A stretch of DNA of 64,000 nucleotides, taken from assembly GCF_044430645.1 (NCBI RefSeq), contig NZ_JAWUDN010000001.1, forward strand, positions 1 to 64,000, written 5' to 3'. The position numbers were made by a program, and so were the translations under genes. Position 1 is the first letter of the stretch. Every line of letters starts with the position of its first letter. The DNA is from Ewingella allii. Its GTDB lineage: Bacteria; Pseudomonadota; Gammaproteobacteria; Enterobacterales; Enterobacteriaceae. This document shows, in pieces, positions 25,340 through 33,525 of this stretch. Under the pieces are notes generated by a model that did not search any database, had not been told where the DNA came from, and was given only the letters and a program-made list of their open reading frames with translations.

Positions 25340-27615
25340 GCTTTGTCTTCCTTAACCTGTGCTGCGGATTCCAGTGCTTTTAGCACGCGTTCCGGCGTAA
25401 AGGGTACTTCGCGCATTCGCACGCCCAGTGCGTCAAACAGCGCATTGCCGACCGCCGCTGCGCTTGGTACCGACGCCGACTCCCCCGCGCCCATTGGCGG
25501 CGCGTCGGGGTAGTCCAGCAGTTGAATATCCACCTGCGGCAACTCGTCAAAGCGCAGGATCGGATAGCCGCCCCATTCGAGCGAGGTGGTGCCCGCGCCG
25601 TCAAAGGTGACGAACTCCTTCAGCACGCGGCTGGTGGACTGAATAATGTTGCCGTGAACCTGATGCTTTACCCCCGCCGGGTTAATCATTCGGCCGCAGT
25701 CGTGGGCGACGAAAATCTTGTCGATTTTGATCTGCCCGGTTTTGCGATTCACGCTTAGGTCGCAGACCCACGCTGCCCAGGCCGCGCCGAAGCCGGGGAA
25801 TTTACTGTGGAAGTAGCGGGCGTAGGCGAAACCGCGCCCGGTCACCACGTCTTGATTGGCCGAAGCGGGCTGGCGATGGGCCGGGCCGTCTTGCCAATTG
25901 CACTGCTTTTTCAGCGCGGCGATCAGCTTAATGGCGCGGTCATCTTTCAGGTATTGCAGGCGGTAGGCGATAGGATCCTGACCCGCCAGATAAGCCATTT
26001 CATCAATCCACGACTCATGGGCGAAGACGTTCGGCAGGGCCGAGACGCCGCGCATCCACGAGGCGCGCACAATCGGCGCGGCATCCTGCGACAGCACCCG
26101 CATGTGCGGATATTCATATTGCGGAATGGCGGTACGGTCGCCCATCTGCTGCACATCGGCGGTGTTCGGCACTTTGCCGGTCAGCACCAGAGGCAGCGTT
26201 ACGGCGTTGTTTGACGGATAACTGGTTTTTAGCTCGTAAGCCGCCACCTGCAATTGCTTATCCAGACCACCGCGCACGCGGATCAGCTGGCCGGTGCCTT
26301 TCGGCTCCCAGCCTGACTCTTGCTCGCGCATCAGCTGCACGCGCACGGGTTTACCCACGGCTTGCGACAGCAGGAGGGCATCGGCAGAGACGTCGTCGGC
26401 GCAGTTGCGGCCATAGCAGCCGGAGGCTTCCATACGGTTGATATGCACCTGCTCCGGCGCGCGATCCAGCAGCTTGGCGAGGTCTTTGCGCAGGTCATGG
26501 GGGTTCTGCGTGCCGGACCAGACTTCGGCTTTCTCCGCCGTGACGTCCGCCACTGCGCAGGATGGCCCGATAGAGGCGTGCAGGTGATAAGGCCAGACAT
26601 AATCGGCGTCGGCGTGAATATGCAGACTGGATAGCGCTTCATCCGTACCGGCGTCGTTGCGCAGCATACGGTCAGTTTTTGGCGTCGCCGCCAGCGTGTC
26701 GTGCAGCTTATCCAGCGACAGGTCCGGCAGCCCGGCCCATTTTTTCCATTCGACTTTAAGCTCGCGCATGGCGGTAATCGCCTGTTCCTCGCGCTCGGCG
26801 ACAATGCCGATGAAATCTTTAATGACTACCACTTCGACGATGCCCGGCAGGTGGGCGATAGAGGCTTTATCCACCGAAATCAGGCTGTCGCCCAGCGGCG
26901 CGCTGCTGTCAGCACCGGCATAGGGCGGCCTGACCACGCGGCCGTGCAGCATGCCCGGCAGGCGCATGTCGTGAACATAGGTCAGCTGGCCGGTGACTTT
27001 GGCGGGAATGTCCACCCGCGCCACCGGCTTGCCAACGTACTGGCTCTCTTTGACGCTTTTAAGTTGCACGGAAGTGTCGAGCGGCAGGTTGAGATCTTGG
27101 CCTTCGGCCAATTGGGCGTAGCTAAGACGCTTGGCCGGGTGGGCGTCGACAAACACAAAGCCCTGCTCGGCGCGAAGCTGTTCGGCGGGCAGCTTGATGG
27201 CTTTAGCGGCGAGGGCGGTGAGCATTTCGCGCACCTGCGCCGCCGCCTGACGCAGCGGCACGGCGGAGACTTGTAGCGTGCTGCTGGCGATGGTCGGCCC
27301 TTGATTCGGGGTGCGATTGGTGTCGCCGAGGATCATGGTGACATCTTCAAAGCGCACGCCGATTTCATCCGCGACGATCTGCGCCAGCGAGGTGCGCACG
27401 CCGGTGCCCAAATCGACGTGGCCGTTAAAGGCAGTGACCTTGCCGTCGGCAGACATCGCGATAAAGCTGTTCACGCGGTCCAGCGGGATATCGCCCACTT
27501 TGCTGGCTGCCGGAGTGTTGGCGAAGGCCGAAAGCGGCGAGACGAAAAGGCTGCTGACCATCACCACGCCGCCCGATTGCAGCAGGCGACGACGGGTTAT
27601 TTCCAGAGTATTCAT
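25336..27615 (-). CDS. periplasmic molybdopterin-binding hydroxylase large subunit (isoquinoline 1-oxidoreductase IorB-like)
   Basis: This 759-residue xanthine oxidase superfamily catalytic subunit has a twin-arginine signal (TRRRLLQSGG near residues 6-15), so it should fold with its cofactor and be exported. The catalytic Glu lies in GAGESA near residue 712. The central segments (GTQNPHDLRKDLAKLLDRAPEQV, NRMEASGCYGRNCADDV) match the IorB-type group. Related three-part enzymes oxidise isoquinoline, nicotinate or aldehydes. Its position beside allantoin-catabolism genes makes a purine or other N-heterocycle a reasonable but unproven substrate. It overlaps both partner genes by 4 bases. Confidence 0.88.
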   Translation of the reverse strand: MNTLEITRRRLLQSGGVVMVSSLFVSPLSAFANTPAASKVGDIPLDRVNSFIAMSADGKVTAFNGHVDLGTGVRTSLAQIVADEIGVRFEDVTMILGDTNRTPNQGPTIASSTLQVSAVPLRQAAAQVREMLTALAAKAIKLPAEQLRAEQGFVFVDAHPAKRLSYAQLAEGQDLNLPLDTSVQLKSVKESQYVGKPVARVDIPAKVTGQLTYVHDMRLPGMLHGRVVRPPYAGADSSAPLGDSLISVDKASIAHLPGIVEVVVIKDFIGIVAEREEQAITAMRELKVEWKKWAGLPDLSLDKLHDTLAATPKTDRMLRNDAGTDEALSSLHIHADADYVWPYHLHASIGPSCAVADVTAEKAEVWSGTQNPHDLRKDLAKLLDRAPEQVHINRMEASGCYGRNCADDVSADALLLSQAVGKPVRVQLMREQESGWEPKGTGQLIRVRGGLDKQLQVAAYELKTSYPSNNAVTLPLVLTGKVPNTADVQQMGDRTAIPQYEYPHMRVLSQDAAPIVRASWMRGVSALPNVFAHESWIDEMAYLAGQDPIAYRLQYLKDDRAIKLIAALKKQCNWQDGPAHRQPASANQDVVTGRGFAYARYFHSKFPGFGAAWAAWVCDLSVNRKTGQIKIDKIFVAHDCGRMINPAGVKHQVHGNIIQSTSRVLKEFVTFDGAGTTSLEWGGYPILRFDELPQVDIQLLDYPDAPPMGAGESASVPSAAAVGNALFDALGVRMREVPFTPERVLKALESAAQVKEDKA

Positions 27616-28085
27616 GCCTGACCTCGCTCAGCAATCAGCTGACGGGCCTTTTCGGCGGCGCGCAGGATTTCGAGATGGGTGCCGCAGCGGCACAGGTTAT
27701 AGGCCAGTTCGTTTTTGATTTCGTCTTCGCTGGCCTGCGGGTTTCTATCAAACAGGGCGACCAGCGTCATGATCATGCCGTTGGCGCAATAGCCGCACTG
27801 CGCGGCCTGCTCGTCGATAAAGCCTTGCTGCACCGGGTGCAATTGGCCTTCGTCACCCAGCCCTTCCAGCGTGGTGATGGCTTTGCCCTGCACACCCGAA
27901 AGCGGGATGGAGCACGAGCGCGCGGCGACGCCGTCGATAAGCACGGTGCAGGCTCCGCACTCGCCAAGGCCGCAGCCATATTTCGGCCCATTCAGGCCCA
28001 GATCGTTGCGTAGGATATAAAGCAGAGGGGTGTCGGCACTGACATTGCTCAACGGCAGCTTTTTGCCGTTAACATTAATTTCCAT
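27612..28085 (-). CDS. [2Fe-2S] subunit of the molybdenum hydroxylase
   Basis: This 157-residue protein is of the xanthine dehydrogenase small-subunit family. The N-terminal plant-type ferredoxin domain has the motif YGCGLGECGACTVLIDG plus a further Cys, and the C-terminal four-helix domain has QCGYCANGM and CRCGTH for the second cluster. It passes electrons from the molybdenum site to the cytochrome c subunit. It lacks its own signal and probably travels out with the large subunit. The ATG at 28085 has GGAG upstream and starts the ferredoxin fold; a longer open frame to 28124 is unlikely. It is the first gene of the three-gene operon. Confidence 0.92.
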   Translation of the reverse strand: MEINVNGKKLPLSNVSADTPLLYILRNDLGLNGPKYGCGLGECGACTVLIDGVAARSCSIPLSGVQGKAITTLEGLGDEGQLHPVQQGFIDEQAAQCGYCANGMIMTLVALFDRNPQASEDEIKNELAYNLCRCGTHLEILRAAEKARQLIAERGQA

Positions 28086-28180
28086 TGAAAAAACTCCATG
28101 TCGGGGCAGGCAATCCAAAAGCACGCCTGCCGCTGATGCGTTATATAATTATGTTTATCACGCTAATAATTAGCCTGTAT

Positions 28181-28196
28181 TACCATGTGAATGGTA
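28181..28196. promoter_or_regulatory. inverted repeat upstream of the molybdenum hydroxylase operon
   Basis: TACCAT-GTGA-ATGGTA is a perfect 6-bp inverted repeat about 100 bases upstream of the first gene of the operon. It looks like a dimeric regulator site. No dedicated regulator gene lies next to the operon, and the protein that binds is unknown. Confidence 0.4.
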
Positions 28197-28265
28197 TGTG
28201 AATTGGCGATGGGATTCATTAACAAAAGAAGGCAAAAAAGGGGTAGAGGCGCGGGGAAGGGGAGG

Positions 28266-28296
28266 AAAAACACCGCCGGAAAGGCCTCCGGCGGTG
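28266..28296 (-). terminator. terminator of the NCS1 permease gene
   Basis: The stem CACCGCCGG/CCGGCGGTG with an 8-base loop is followed on the minus strand by TTTTT. It lies 14 bases behind the permease stop codon. Confidence 0.9.
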
Positions 28297-28310
28297 GTGA
28301 GATGAAGGCG

Positions 28311-29819
28311 TTACTCTTTGCCCATTTCTACTTTCGAGAAGTTAATTGACGGGCTGGCAGCGCGCTCGTGGCGAGCAATAACGCGGTAGGCGACGCCGGA
28401 CAGGAACGCGCCGATAAACCAGCTAAAGTTGGCCACCTGGTGCAGGCTCGGGGTAAAGCTGATGAACAGGCCAATCGCCACGGCAGGAAGCAGCGCCATG
28501 ATAGCTTTCGGGTTGAAACCGTTGCGATACCAGTAGCGGCCGGACGGCGTGGCGTTGAACAGGGCGTCCACGTCCAGATGCCCGCGTTTAATCAGGTAGT
28601 AGTCCGCCAGCAGGATGCCGAACAGTGGCCCAATAAAGGCACCCAGCACGTCCAGCGTATAGTGGATAAGCTCCGGCGACTGGAACAGGTTCCACGGCGT
28701 TAACAGCACTGAGCCGACGGCGGCAATCATCCCACCGGTGCGGAAGCTGATTTTTTGCGGCGCGCAGTTGGAGAAGTCGAAGGCCGGAGAGACGAAGTTC
28801 GCCACGATATTAATGCCGATGGTGGCGATGATCATGGTCAGCAGGCCGAGCGCCACCGCCACGCTGTTACCTACGCGGCTGACGGTTTCGATGGGGTCAG
28901 TGATCATCTGGCCGAACAGCGACTGGGTGCCGGAGACAATCACCACGGTCACAATCGAGAACAGCAGGAAGTTAAACGGCAAGCCCCAGCGGTTGCCGCG
29001 ACGGATCTCACCCATGTTTTTGGCGTAACGCGAGAAGTCACCAAAGTTGAGCAGCGGGCCTGAGAAGTAGGAGACAACTAGCGCGGTGGCGGTCAGCATC
29101 TCCCAGCTCTGCTGGCCGACGGTCAGGGTTTTACTCGCCAAGGTGAAAGAAATATTGCTGAAACCGGTTTTATACACAATCCACCCCGCCAGCATCAGCA
29201 TCACCACGTAGACGGCAGGCCCGGCGATATCAATAAAGCGCTTGATGGCGCTCATCCCGTGCCAGAAGACCATCGCCTGCAACAGCCACATCACGCCGAA
29301 GCAGATCCAGCCCATTGCCGACAGCCCCAGCCAGTGCGGCACGGTCAGCGGATTGAGCGACGGGAAGAACTTCAGCAGCACCAGCATCAGGGCGCTGGCT
29401 GCCAGATAAGTTTGAATGCCGTACCACGCGAAGGCGATCAGCCCACGGATAACCGCTGGAATGTTTGCACCAAACACCCCAAACGCCTGACGGCAAATCA
29501 CCGCATAAGGCACGCCTGCCTGCTGGCTAGGCTTGGCCACCAGATTGGCAAAAATCTGCACGATGCAAATCCCGCACAGCAGACACAGCAGCACCTGCCA
29601 GCTGGAAAGCCCCAGCGTGAAGAAGCTGGCCGCCACCACATAGCCGCCCATGCTGTGTACGTCCGACATCCAGAAAGAGAAGATGTTGTACCAGCTCCAG
29701 TTCTGATCGCGAGTCGGTGCTAAGTCGTCATTGCACAGCCGTGGGCTGTAGTGCGGTTTGATGATCCCCGCGCTCAATTCCGGCGAGGCGCTGGCGGAAG
29801 AGATTTCGTGATTTGGCAT
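28311..29819 (-). CDS. NCS1-family nucleobase/allantoin permease
   Basis: This 502-residue protein has about twelve membrane segments and belongs to the NCS1 (nucleobase:cation symporter 1) family, resembling the allantoin permease AllW/PucI group. Conserved features include NWSWYNIFSFWMSDVHSMGGY in the first segment and the long GFNPKA region near the end. It is divergent from hpxS, with two GTATAC operator-like repeats between them, so uptake and degradation of allantoin are probably co-regulated. In Klebsiella a permease gene (hpxC) accompanies hpxSAB. I chose the ATG at 29819; one 24 bases upstream is possible. The substrate is inferred from context. Confidence 0.85.
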   Translation of the reverse strand: MPNHEISSASASPELSAGIIKPHYSPRLCNDDLAPTRDQNWSWYNIFSFWMSDVHSMGGYVVAASFFTLGLSSWQVLLCLLCGICIVQIFANLVAKPSQQAGVPYAVICRQAFGVFGANIPAVIRGLIAFAWYGIQTYLAASALMLVLLKFFPSLNPLTVPHWLGLSAMGWICFGVMWLLQAMVFWHGMSAIKRFIDIAGPAVYVVMLMLAGWIVYKTGFSNISFTLASKTLTVGQQSWEMLTATALVVSYFSGPLLNFGDFSRYAKNMGEIRRGNRWGLPFNFLLFSIVTVVIVSGTQSLFGQMITDPIETVSRVGNSVAVALGLLTMIIATIGINIVANFVSPAFDFSNCAPQKISFRTGGMIAAVGSVLLTPWNLFQSPELIHYTLDVLGAFIGPLFGILLADYYLIKRGHLDVDALFNATPSGRYWYRNGFNPKAIMALLPAVAIGLFISFTPSLHQVANFSWFIGAFLSGVAYRVIARHERAASPSINFSKVEMGKE

Positions 29820-29931
29820 AAATCGTGCTCCTGTCATAAACACCGTGTCGAAGTGGGCACCGCAAGGTTGGCGGACCCAAAATTAAAGTCGTCACGAAGG
29901 CATTTGCAGGAAACAGGCCATATTTGATTTT

Positions 29932-29962
29932 TTGTATACAATATTTATTTTTTCTGTATACG
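29932..29962. promoter_or_regulatory. paired GTATAC operators between permease gene and hpxS
   Basis: TTGTATACAA (29932-29941) is a perfect 10-bp palindrome. A second site, TGTATACG (29955-29962), repeats its core 22 bases further on (GTATAC to GTATAC), about two DNA turns. GntR/FadR-type regulators typically bind short palindromes of this kind, so HpxS is the likely ligand. The sites lie between the divergent permease and hpxSAB genes and could control both. Confidence 0.65.
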
Positions 29963-30007
29963 ATTAGCACATAAAATGGCGCATCATCGAACAGCGGAGT
30001 GGGTGCA

Positions 30008-30742
30008 ATGACCAGTTGGAGCGGGCTGAATACGGCCTATTTTACCGAGGATAAGGACGACCACATTTATAACGCGTTGGTGAAATCGATCGTCGAACAC
30101 CAGCTGCTGCCGGGCAATAAATTACCCGAAGAAGCCTTGGCTCAGGCTTTTTCCGTCAGTCGTACGGGCATTCGCCGGGTGCTACAGCGCCTTGCCGCAG
30201 TGCAATTAGTGACGCTGTTGCCCAAGCGTGGTGCACACGTCACCTCGCCGGACGCCGATGAGTCGCGCGATGTTTTCACCACGCGCAAAATTCTTGAGTG
30301 CGCCAACTTGCCCCAAGTGGTGGCGCACTGTCAGTCCACCCACATCGCCGCGCTGAAGAAACTGTTGGAAGAGGAGAAACTGGCCCACGAGGCGCGTAAC
30401 GGCCCGGCAGCGATCCGCCTCTCTGCCGCGTTCCACGTCCAGCTACAGGCGATTTCTGGCAATAAAGTGCTGACCGAAGCCGTATCGCAACTGACCCTCC
30501 GCTCCTCGCTGGCAATCGCCGTGTGGGGCGCGCCGTGGCAGCAGGGCTGCCGCTGTACCGATCACGACGATCTGCTGGATCTGCTGAAAAACCGCGACGC
30601 CAAAGGTCTGGCTGACAGCATGGCGCACCACTTCGACCACATTGTTGCCAGCCTGCGGTTTGAATCTCATCAGGAGACTGCCCCTGACTTTATGCAACTG
30701 TTTGCCGCCGACGCGGTAAAAGCCGACAAGGAGACGCAGTGA
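30008..30742 (+). CDS. hpxS: GntR-family regulator of allantoin catabolism
   Basis: This 244-residue GntR (FadR subfamily) regulator has an N-terminal winged helix-turn-helix (LLPGNKLPEEALAQAFSVSRTGIRRVLQRL, ~34-63) and an all-helical FCD ligand domain. It is the first gene of hpxSAB, as in Klebsiella, where HpxS controls conversion of allantoin to allantoate. The ATG at 30008 has GGAG upstream. Its stop overlaps the hpxA start. TTGTATACAA-type repeats upstream and inside hpxA are candidate binding sites. Confidence 0.88.
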   Translation: MTSWSGLNTAYFTEDKDDHIYNALVKSIVEHQLLPGNKLPEEALAQAFSVSRTGIRRVLQRLAAVQLVTLLPKRGAHVTSPDADESRDVFTTRKILECANLPQVVAHCQSTHIAALKKLLEEEKLAHEARNGPAAIRLSAAFHVQLQAISGNKVLTEAVSQLTLRSSLAIAVWGAPWQQGCRCTDHDDLLDLLKNRDAKGLADSMAHHFDHIVASLRFESHQETAPDFMQLFAADAVKADKETQ

Positions 30743-31509
30743 TGTCCACCGCCACAGGTAAACTTTGTATACAACTGATCAATCCGAACACCAGTCTGGG
30801 CATGACCGAGGTGATGGCCGCCACGGCGCGTCAGGTTGCAGCGCCCGGTACGGAGATTTGGGCGGTTTGCCCGGAAGAGGGCGCGCCGTCGATTGAAGGA
30901 CATTTTGACGAAGCGATCGCCGCGATTGGCGTTTTGCAACAGGTGAAAGCGGGCCGCGCGGCGGGCGTTGACGGGCATATCATCGCCTGCTTCGGCGACC
31001 CCGGTCTGCTGGCCGCCCGCGAGCTGGCACAGGCTCCGGTGATTGGCATCGCCGAGGCCGCCATGCACATGGCGACCCTGCTGGCGACCCGGTTTTCGAT
31101 TGTCACTACTTTGCCGCGCACCTTAACCATCGCCCGCCATTTGCTGCATCAGTACGGCTTTGAGCGCCACTGCGCCGCGCTTCACGCCATCGATTTGCCG
31201 GTGTTATCTCTGGATGACGGCAGCGGCCTGGCGCAGCAGAAGGTGCGCGAGCAGTGTATCGCCGCCAAGAAGTCAGACGGCAGCGGAGCGATCGTGCTTG
31301 GCTGTGGCGGCATGGCGGATCTGGCGCAGGAGCTGACTCTAGAGTTGGGGATCCCGGTGATCGACGGCGTGAGCGCGGCGGTCAAAATGATTGAATCACT
31401 GGCGGCGCTGCGCCTGAGCACCAGCAAGCACGGTGATTTGGATTACCCGATTGAGAAGCCCCTTTCAGGCCGTTTCGCCGGATTGAATCTGGGGGGCGGC
31501 AATGTCTGA
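30742..31509 (+). CDS. hpxA: allantoin/hydantoin racemase
   Basis: This 255-residue Asp/Glu/hydantoin racemase family protein has the two catalytic cysteines in IIACFGDPG (Cys83) and VLGCGGMA (Cys188). It should interconvert the two enantiomers of allantoin, so that the stereospecific allantoinase can use all of it. The ATG at 30742 overlaps the hpxS stop; the GTG one codon earlier is also possible. It overlaps hpxB by 8 bases. Confidence 0.9.
   Translation: MSTATGKLCIQLINPNTSLGMTEVMAATARQVAAPGTEIWAVCPEEGAPSIEGHFDEAIAAIGVLQQVKAGRAAGVDGHIIACFGDPGLLAARELAQAPVIGIAEAAMHMATLLATRFSIVTTLPRTLTIARHLLHQYGFERHCAALHAIDLPVLSLDDGSGLAQQKVREQCIAAKKSDGSGAIVLGCGGMADLAQELTLELGIPVIDGVSAAVKMIESLAALRLSTSKHGDLDYPIEKPLSGRFAGLNLGGGNV
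30765..30774. promoter_or_regulatory. intragenic copy of the TTGTATACAA operator
   Basis: This is an exact copy of the 10-bp palindrome at 29932-29941, located within codons 8-11 of hpxA. It lies ~830 bases from the promoter copy, a distance that would allow repression by looping. It could be chance. Confidence 0.4.
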
Positions 31510-32461
31510 TATTGATTACCGCTTCACCGAGAATTACCCGCGCGACCTGATTGGCTATGCCGGTCGTCCGCCCCACGCCAACTGGCCGGGCAACGCGCGG
31601 ATCGCGGTGCAGTTCGTGTTGAATTATGAAGAGGGTGCTGAGAATAACGTGCTACACGGCGACGCGGGTTCCGAGCAGTTTCTGTCCGATATCATCGGCG
31701 CAGCCAGCTTCCCCGACCGCCATATGTCGATGGATTCCCTGTACGAATATGGCTCTCGCGCCGGTTTTTGGCGCATTCATAATGAGTTTCAAAAGCGCGG
31801 CCTGCCGTTAACGGTTTTCGGCGTGGCGATGGCATTGGCGCGTAACCCTGAAATTGTCGCCGCCATCAAGCAGGCTGACTACGACATGGTAAGCCACGGT
31901 TGGCGCTGGATCCACTATCAGGACATGAGCAAGGCGCAAGAAGCCGAGCATATGCACAAGGCAGTCAGCGTGCTGAAAGACCTTTTCGGCAGCGCACCGC
32001 TGGGCTGGTACACCGGCCGAGACAGCCCCAACACCCGCCAGCTGGTGGCCGAATACGGCGGTTTCCAATATGACAGCGACTACTACGGCGACGACCTGCC
32101 GTTCTGGACACCGGTCAAGCTGGACAGCGGCGAGGTGAAGCAGCACCTGGTCATCCCTTACACCTTAGAAACCAACGATATGCGTTTCGCCTCTCCTCAA
32201 GGTTTCAACACCGGCGAGCAGTTTTTCACCTATCTGAAAGACACCTTCGACGTGCTGTATGAAGAGGGGGAAACCAGCCCGAAAATGATGTCGATTGGCA
32301 TGCACTGCCGGATACTAGGCCGCCCGGGGCGGTTCAGGGCTTTGCAGCGGTTTCTTGATTATGTTCAGGGACATGACCATGTGTGGGTATGTAAGAGGGG
32401 GGAGATCGCTGAGCACTGGGTTAAAGAGCATCCTGCTGGGGGTAAACGTTTCGACGTTTAA
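31502..32461 (+). CDS. hpxB: allantoinase, PuuE (polysaccharide deacetylase-like) type
   Basis: This 319-residue protein is of the PuuE group of the carbohydrate esterase 4/polysaccharide deacetylase superfamily. It contains VQFVLNYEEGAENN near the N-terminus, MVSHGWRWIHYQ (metal-site His) and GWYTGRDSPNTRQLV. PuuE enzymes hydrolyse allantoin to allantoate without the metallo-amidohydrolase fold of AllB. It is the last gene of hpxSAB. Its stop codon abuts a ~600-bp palindromic element. Confidence 0.93.
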   Translation: MSDIDYRFTENYPRDLIGYAGRPPHANWPGNARIAVQFVLNYEEGAENNVLHGDAGSEQFLSDIIGAASFPDRHMSMDSLYEYGSRAGFWRIHNEFQKRGLPLTVFGVAMALARNPEIVAAIKQADYDMVSHGWRWIHYQDMSKAQEAEHMHKAVSVLKDLFGSAPLGWYTGRDSPNTRQLVAEYGGFQYDSDYYGDDLPFWTPVKLDSGEVKQHLVIPYTLETNDMRFASPQGFNTGEQFFTYLKDTFDVLYEEGETSPKMMSIGMHCRILGRPGRFRALQRFLDYVQGHDHVWVCKRGEIAEHWVKEHPAGGKRFDV

Positions 32462-33080
32462 TCTCGATTTAAAATCAAGGTCAAGGTCGTGCGCTGCCGC
32501 CACACCGGCCTCAAGGGGCGCCTATCGCCGCGCCCCTTGAGAATCCCCGGCTCTTTACTGCGCGCTTTGCTCGTGGGGCGGACATGTTTCAGGTACTTCC
32601 GTTATCCACCGCCCTCCCTATCAATAAAGAATGTCGCCGCTTAGGCGGTGCCTTCGCCACGGGATTCGAGCCATAGGTCTCGAACCATTCGCTCAGCGCC
32701 ATTTTTGACTGCGGTTTTGAGGCATTTCAACCGAGCCGTTTCAGTGGGCTTTGCTTTGGGTTTAGTTTTTTTACGAATTGAATGAAACGGTTCGGTGTAA
32801 ATGCCAGTAGGTCGTGTTCAGAAGTGACGCCGAGCAAGAGGTGGAAAACCGCGAGTCTTTTTTCGCGGGTTGGAATCCCGCAGCGAGGGAACCGCCTAAG
32901 CGGCGGCACTTCGCGACGATCATCTTGGTCGCTGAAACATGTCCATTCCAATCCTGCGCAGCCTCGATCTTCCAGCGAGAAAAAACGCAGGGTTCCAAGG
33001 GAGGCGCGTTTACGCCTCCCTTGGTCGGTGTGGGCAGACGCCCACGGTTTTGAATTTGAATTTGAATTTGAAGTTAAGAC
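32462..33080. repeat. ~600-bp near-palindromic multi-hairpin element, no gene
   Basis: This gene-free stretch is built as nested inverted repeats around an axis near 32765. From the outside in there are hexamer tracts at both ends (TTGA-type left, four TTTGAA copies at 33049-33072 right). Next come local hairpins at 32510-32541 (11-bp stem) and 32995-33024 (12-bp stem). Then follow GGACATGTTTCAG at 32580-32592 against its complement at 32932-32944, and CGCCGCTTAGGCGGT at 32635-32649 against its complement at 32891-32905. The innermost pair is a 23-base arm at 32721-32743 against 32783-32805. Short open frames across it are non-coding by this symmetry. It resembles dispersed non-coding repeats known in Enterobacterales; mobility and function are unknown. 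Confidence 0.85.
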
Positions 33081-33122
33081 AATTTCCTCAGCTTTCCAAA
33101 AGCTGAACCGCCCATGGTTCGG

Positions 33123-33506
33123 TCAAACCATCAAACTGACATGTGCCGCTACGATCTTCCAGCCGCTCGGCATCTTCACCCATGTCTGCTGCTGGCGGCC
33201 GATTTTGTCGCTGCCTGCGCGACGGAATTCGGTGCTGGCGACCGCCATATCGTCGCCGAAGGTGGTGATGGTGGTGTTCACCAAATCACGATCCAAACCC
33301 TGTGAAGGGCGGGAGGCGCGGAACTCGCGAATGGCTTCGATGCCGTACAGATTCTCGCCTGCGCCGAAGCGTACGGTGCGCGGGTCGTGCCAGAACAGCT
33401 CGTCGAGCACGTCAATATCATTGCTGATCAACGCCTGCTCATAACGGTAAAACGCGGCGTTCATTTCGGCCAAAATCGCCGGGCGGTCAATATTGTCAGT
33501 TTTCAT
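33123..33506 (-). CDS. hpxZ: HpxZ (AtzH/DUF3225-like, NTF2-fold) protein
   Basis: This 127-residue SnoaL/NTF2-like protein is of the AtzH (DUF3225) family (EMNAAFYRYEQALISNDIDVLDELFW, DPRTVRFGAGENLYGIEAIREFRA). It is the last gene of the hpxWXYZ operon. AtzH homologues accompany AtzE/AtzG in cyanuric acid breakdown; here the partner acts in oxalurate/oxamate metabolism, with the precise reaction unknown. The ATG at 33506 has AGAGAAGA upstream; a start six codons earlier is less likely. It converges with hpxB across the palindromic element. Confidence 0.85.
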   Translation of the reverse strand: MKTDNIDRPAILAEMNAAFYRYEQALISNDIDVLDELFWHDPRTVRFGAGENLYGIEAIREFRASRPSQGLDRDLVNTTITTFGDDMAVASTEFRRAGSDKIGRQQQTWVKMPSGWKIVAAHVSLMV

Positions 33507-33525
33507 TTTTTCTTCTCTGGTCAAA

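Noticed and set aside
32782..33444. 220-codon open frame on the + strand across the palindromic element
   Set aside because: Its first half lies in a structured repeat with inverted arms and its second half is antisense to hpxZ. No domain or sensible protein pattern is present.
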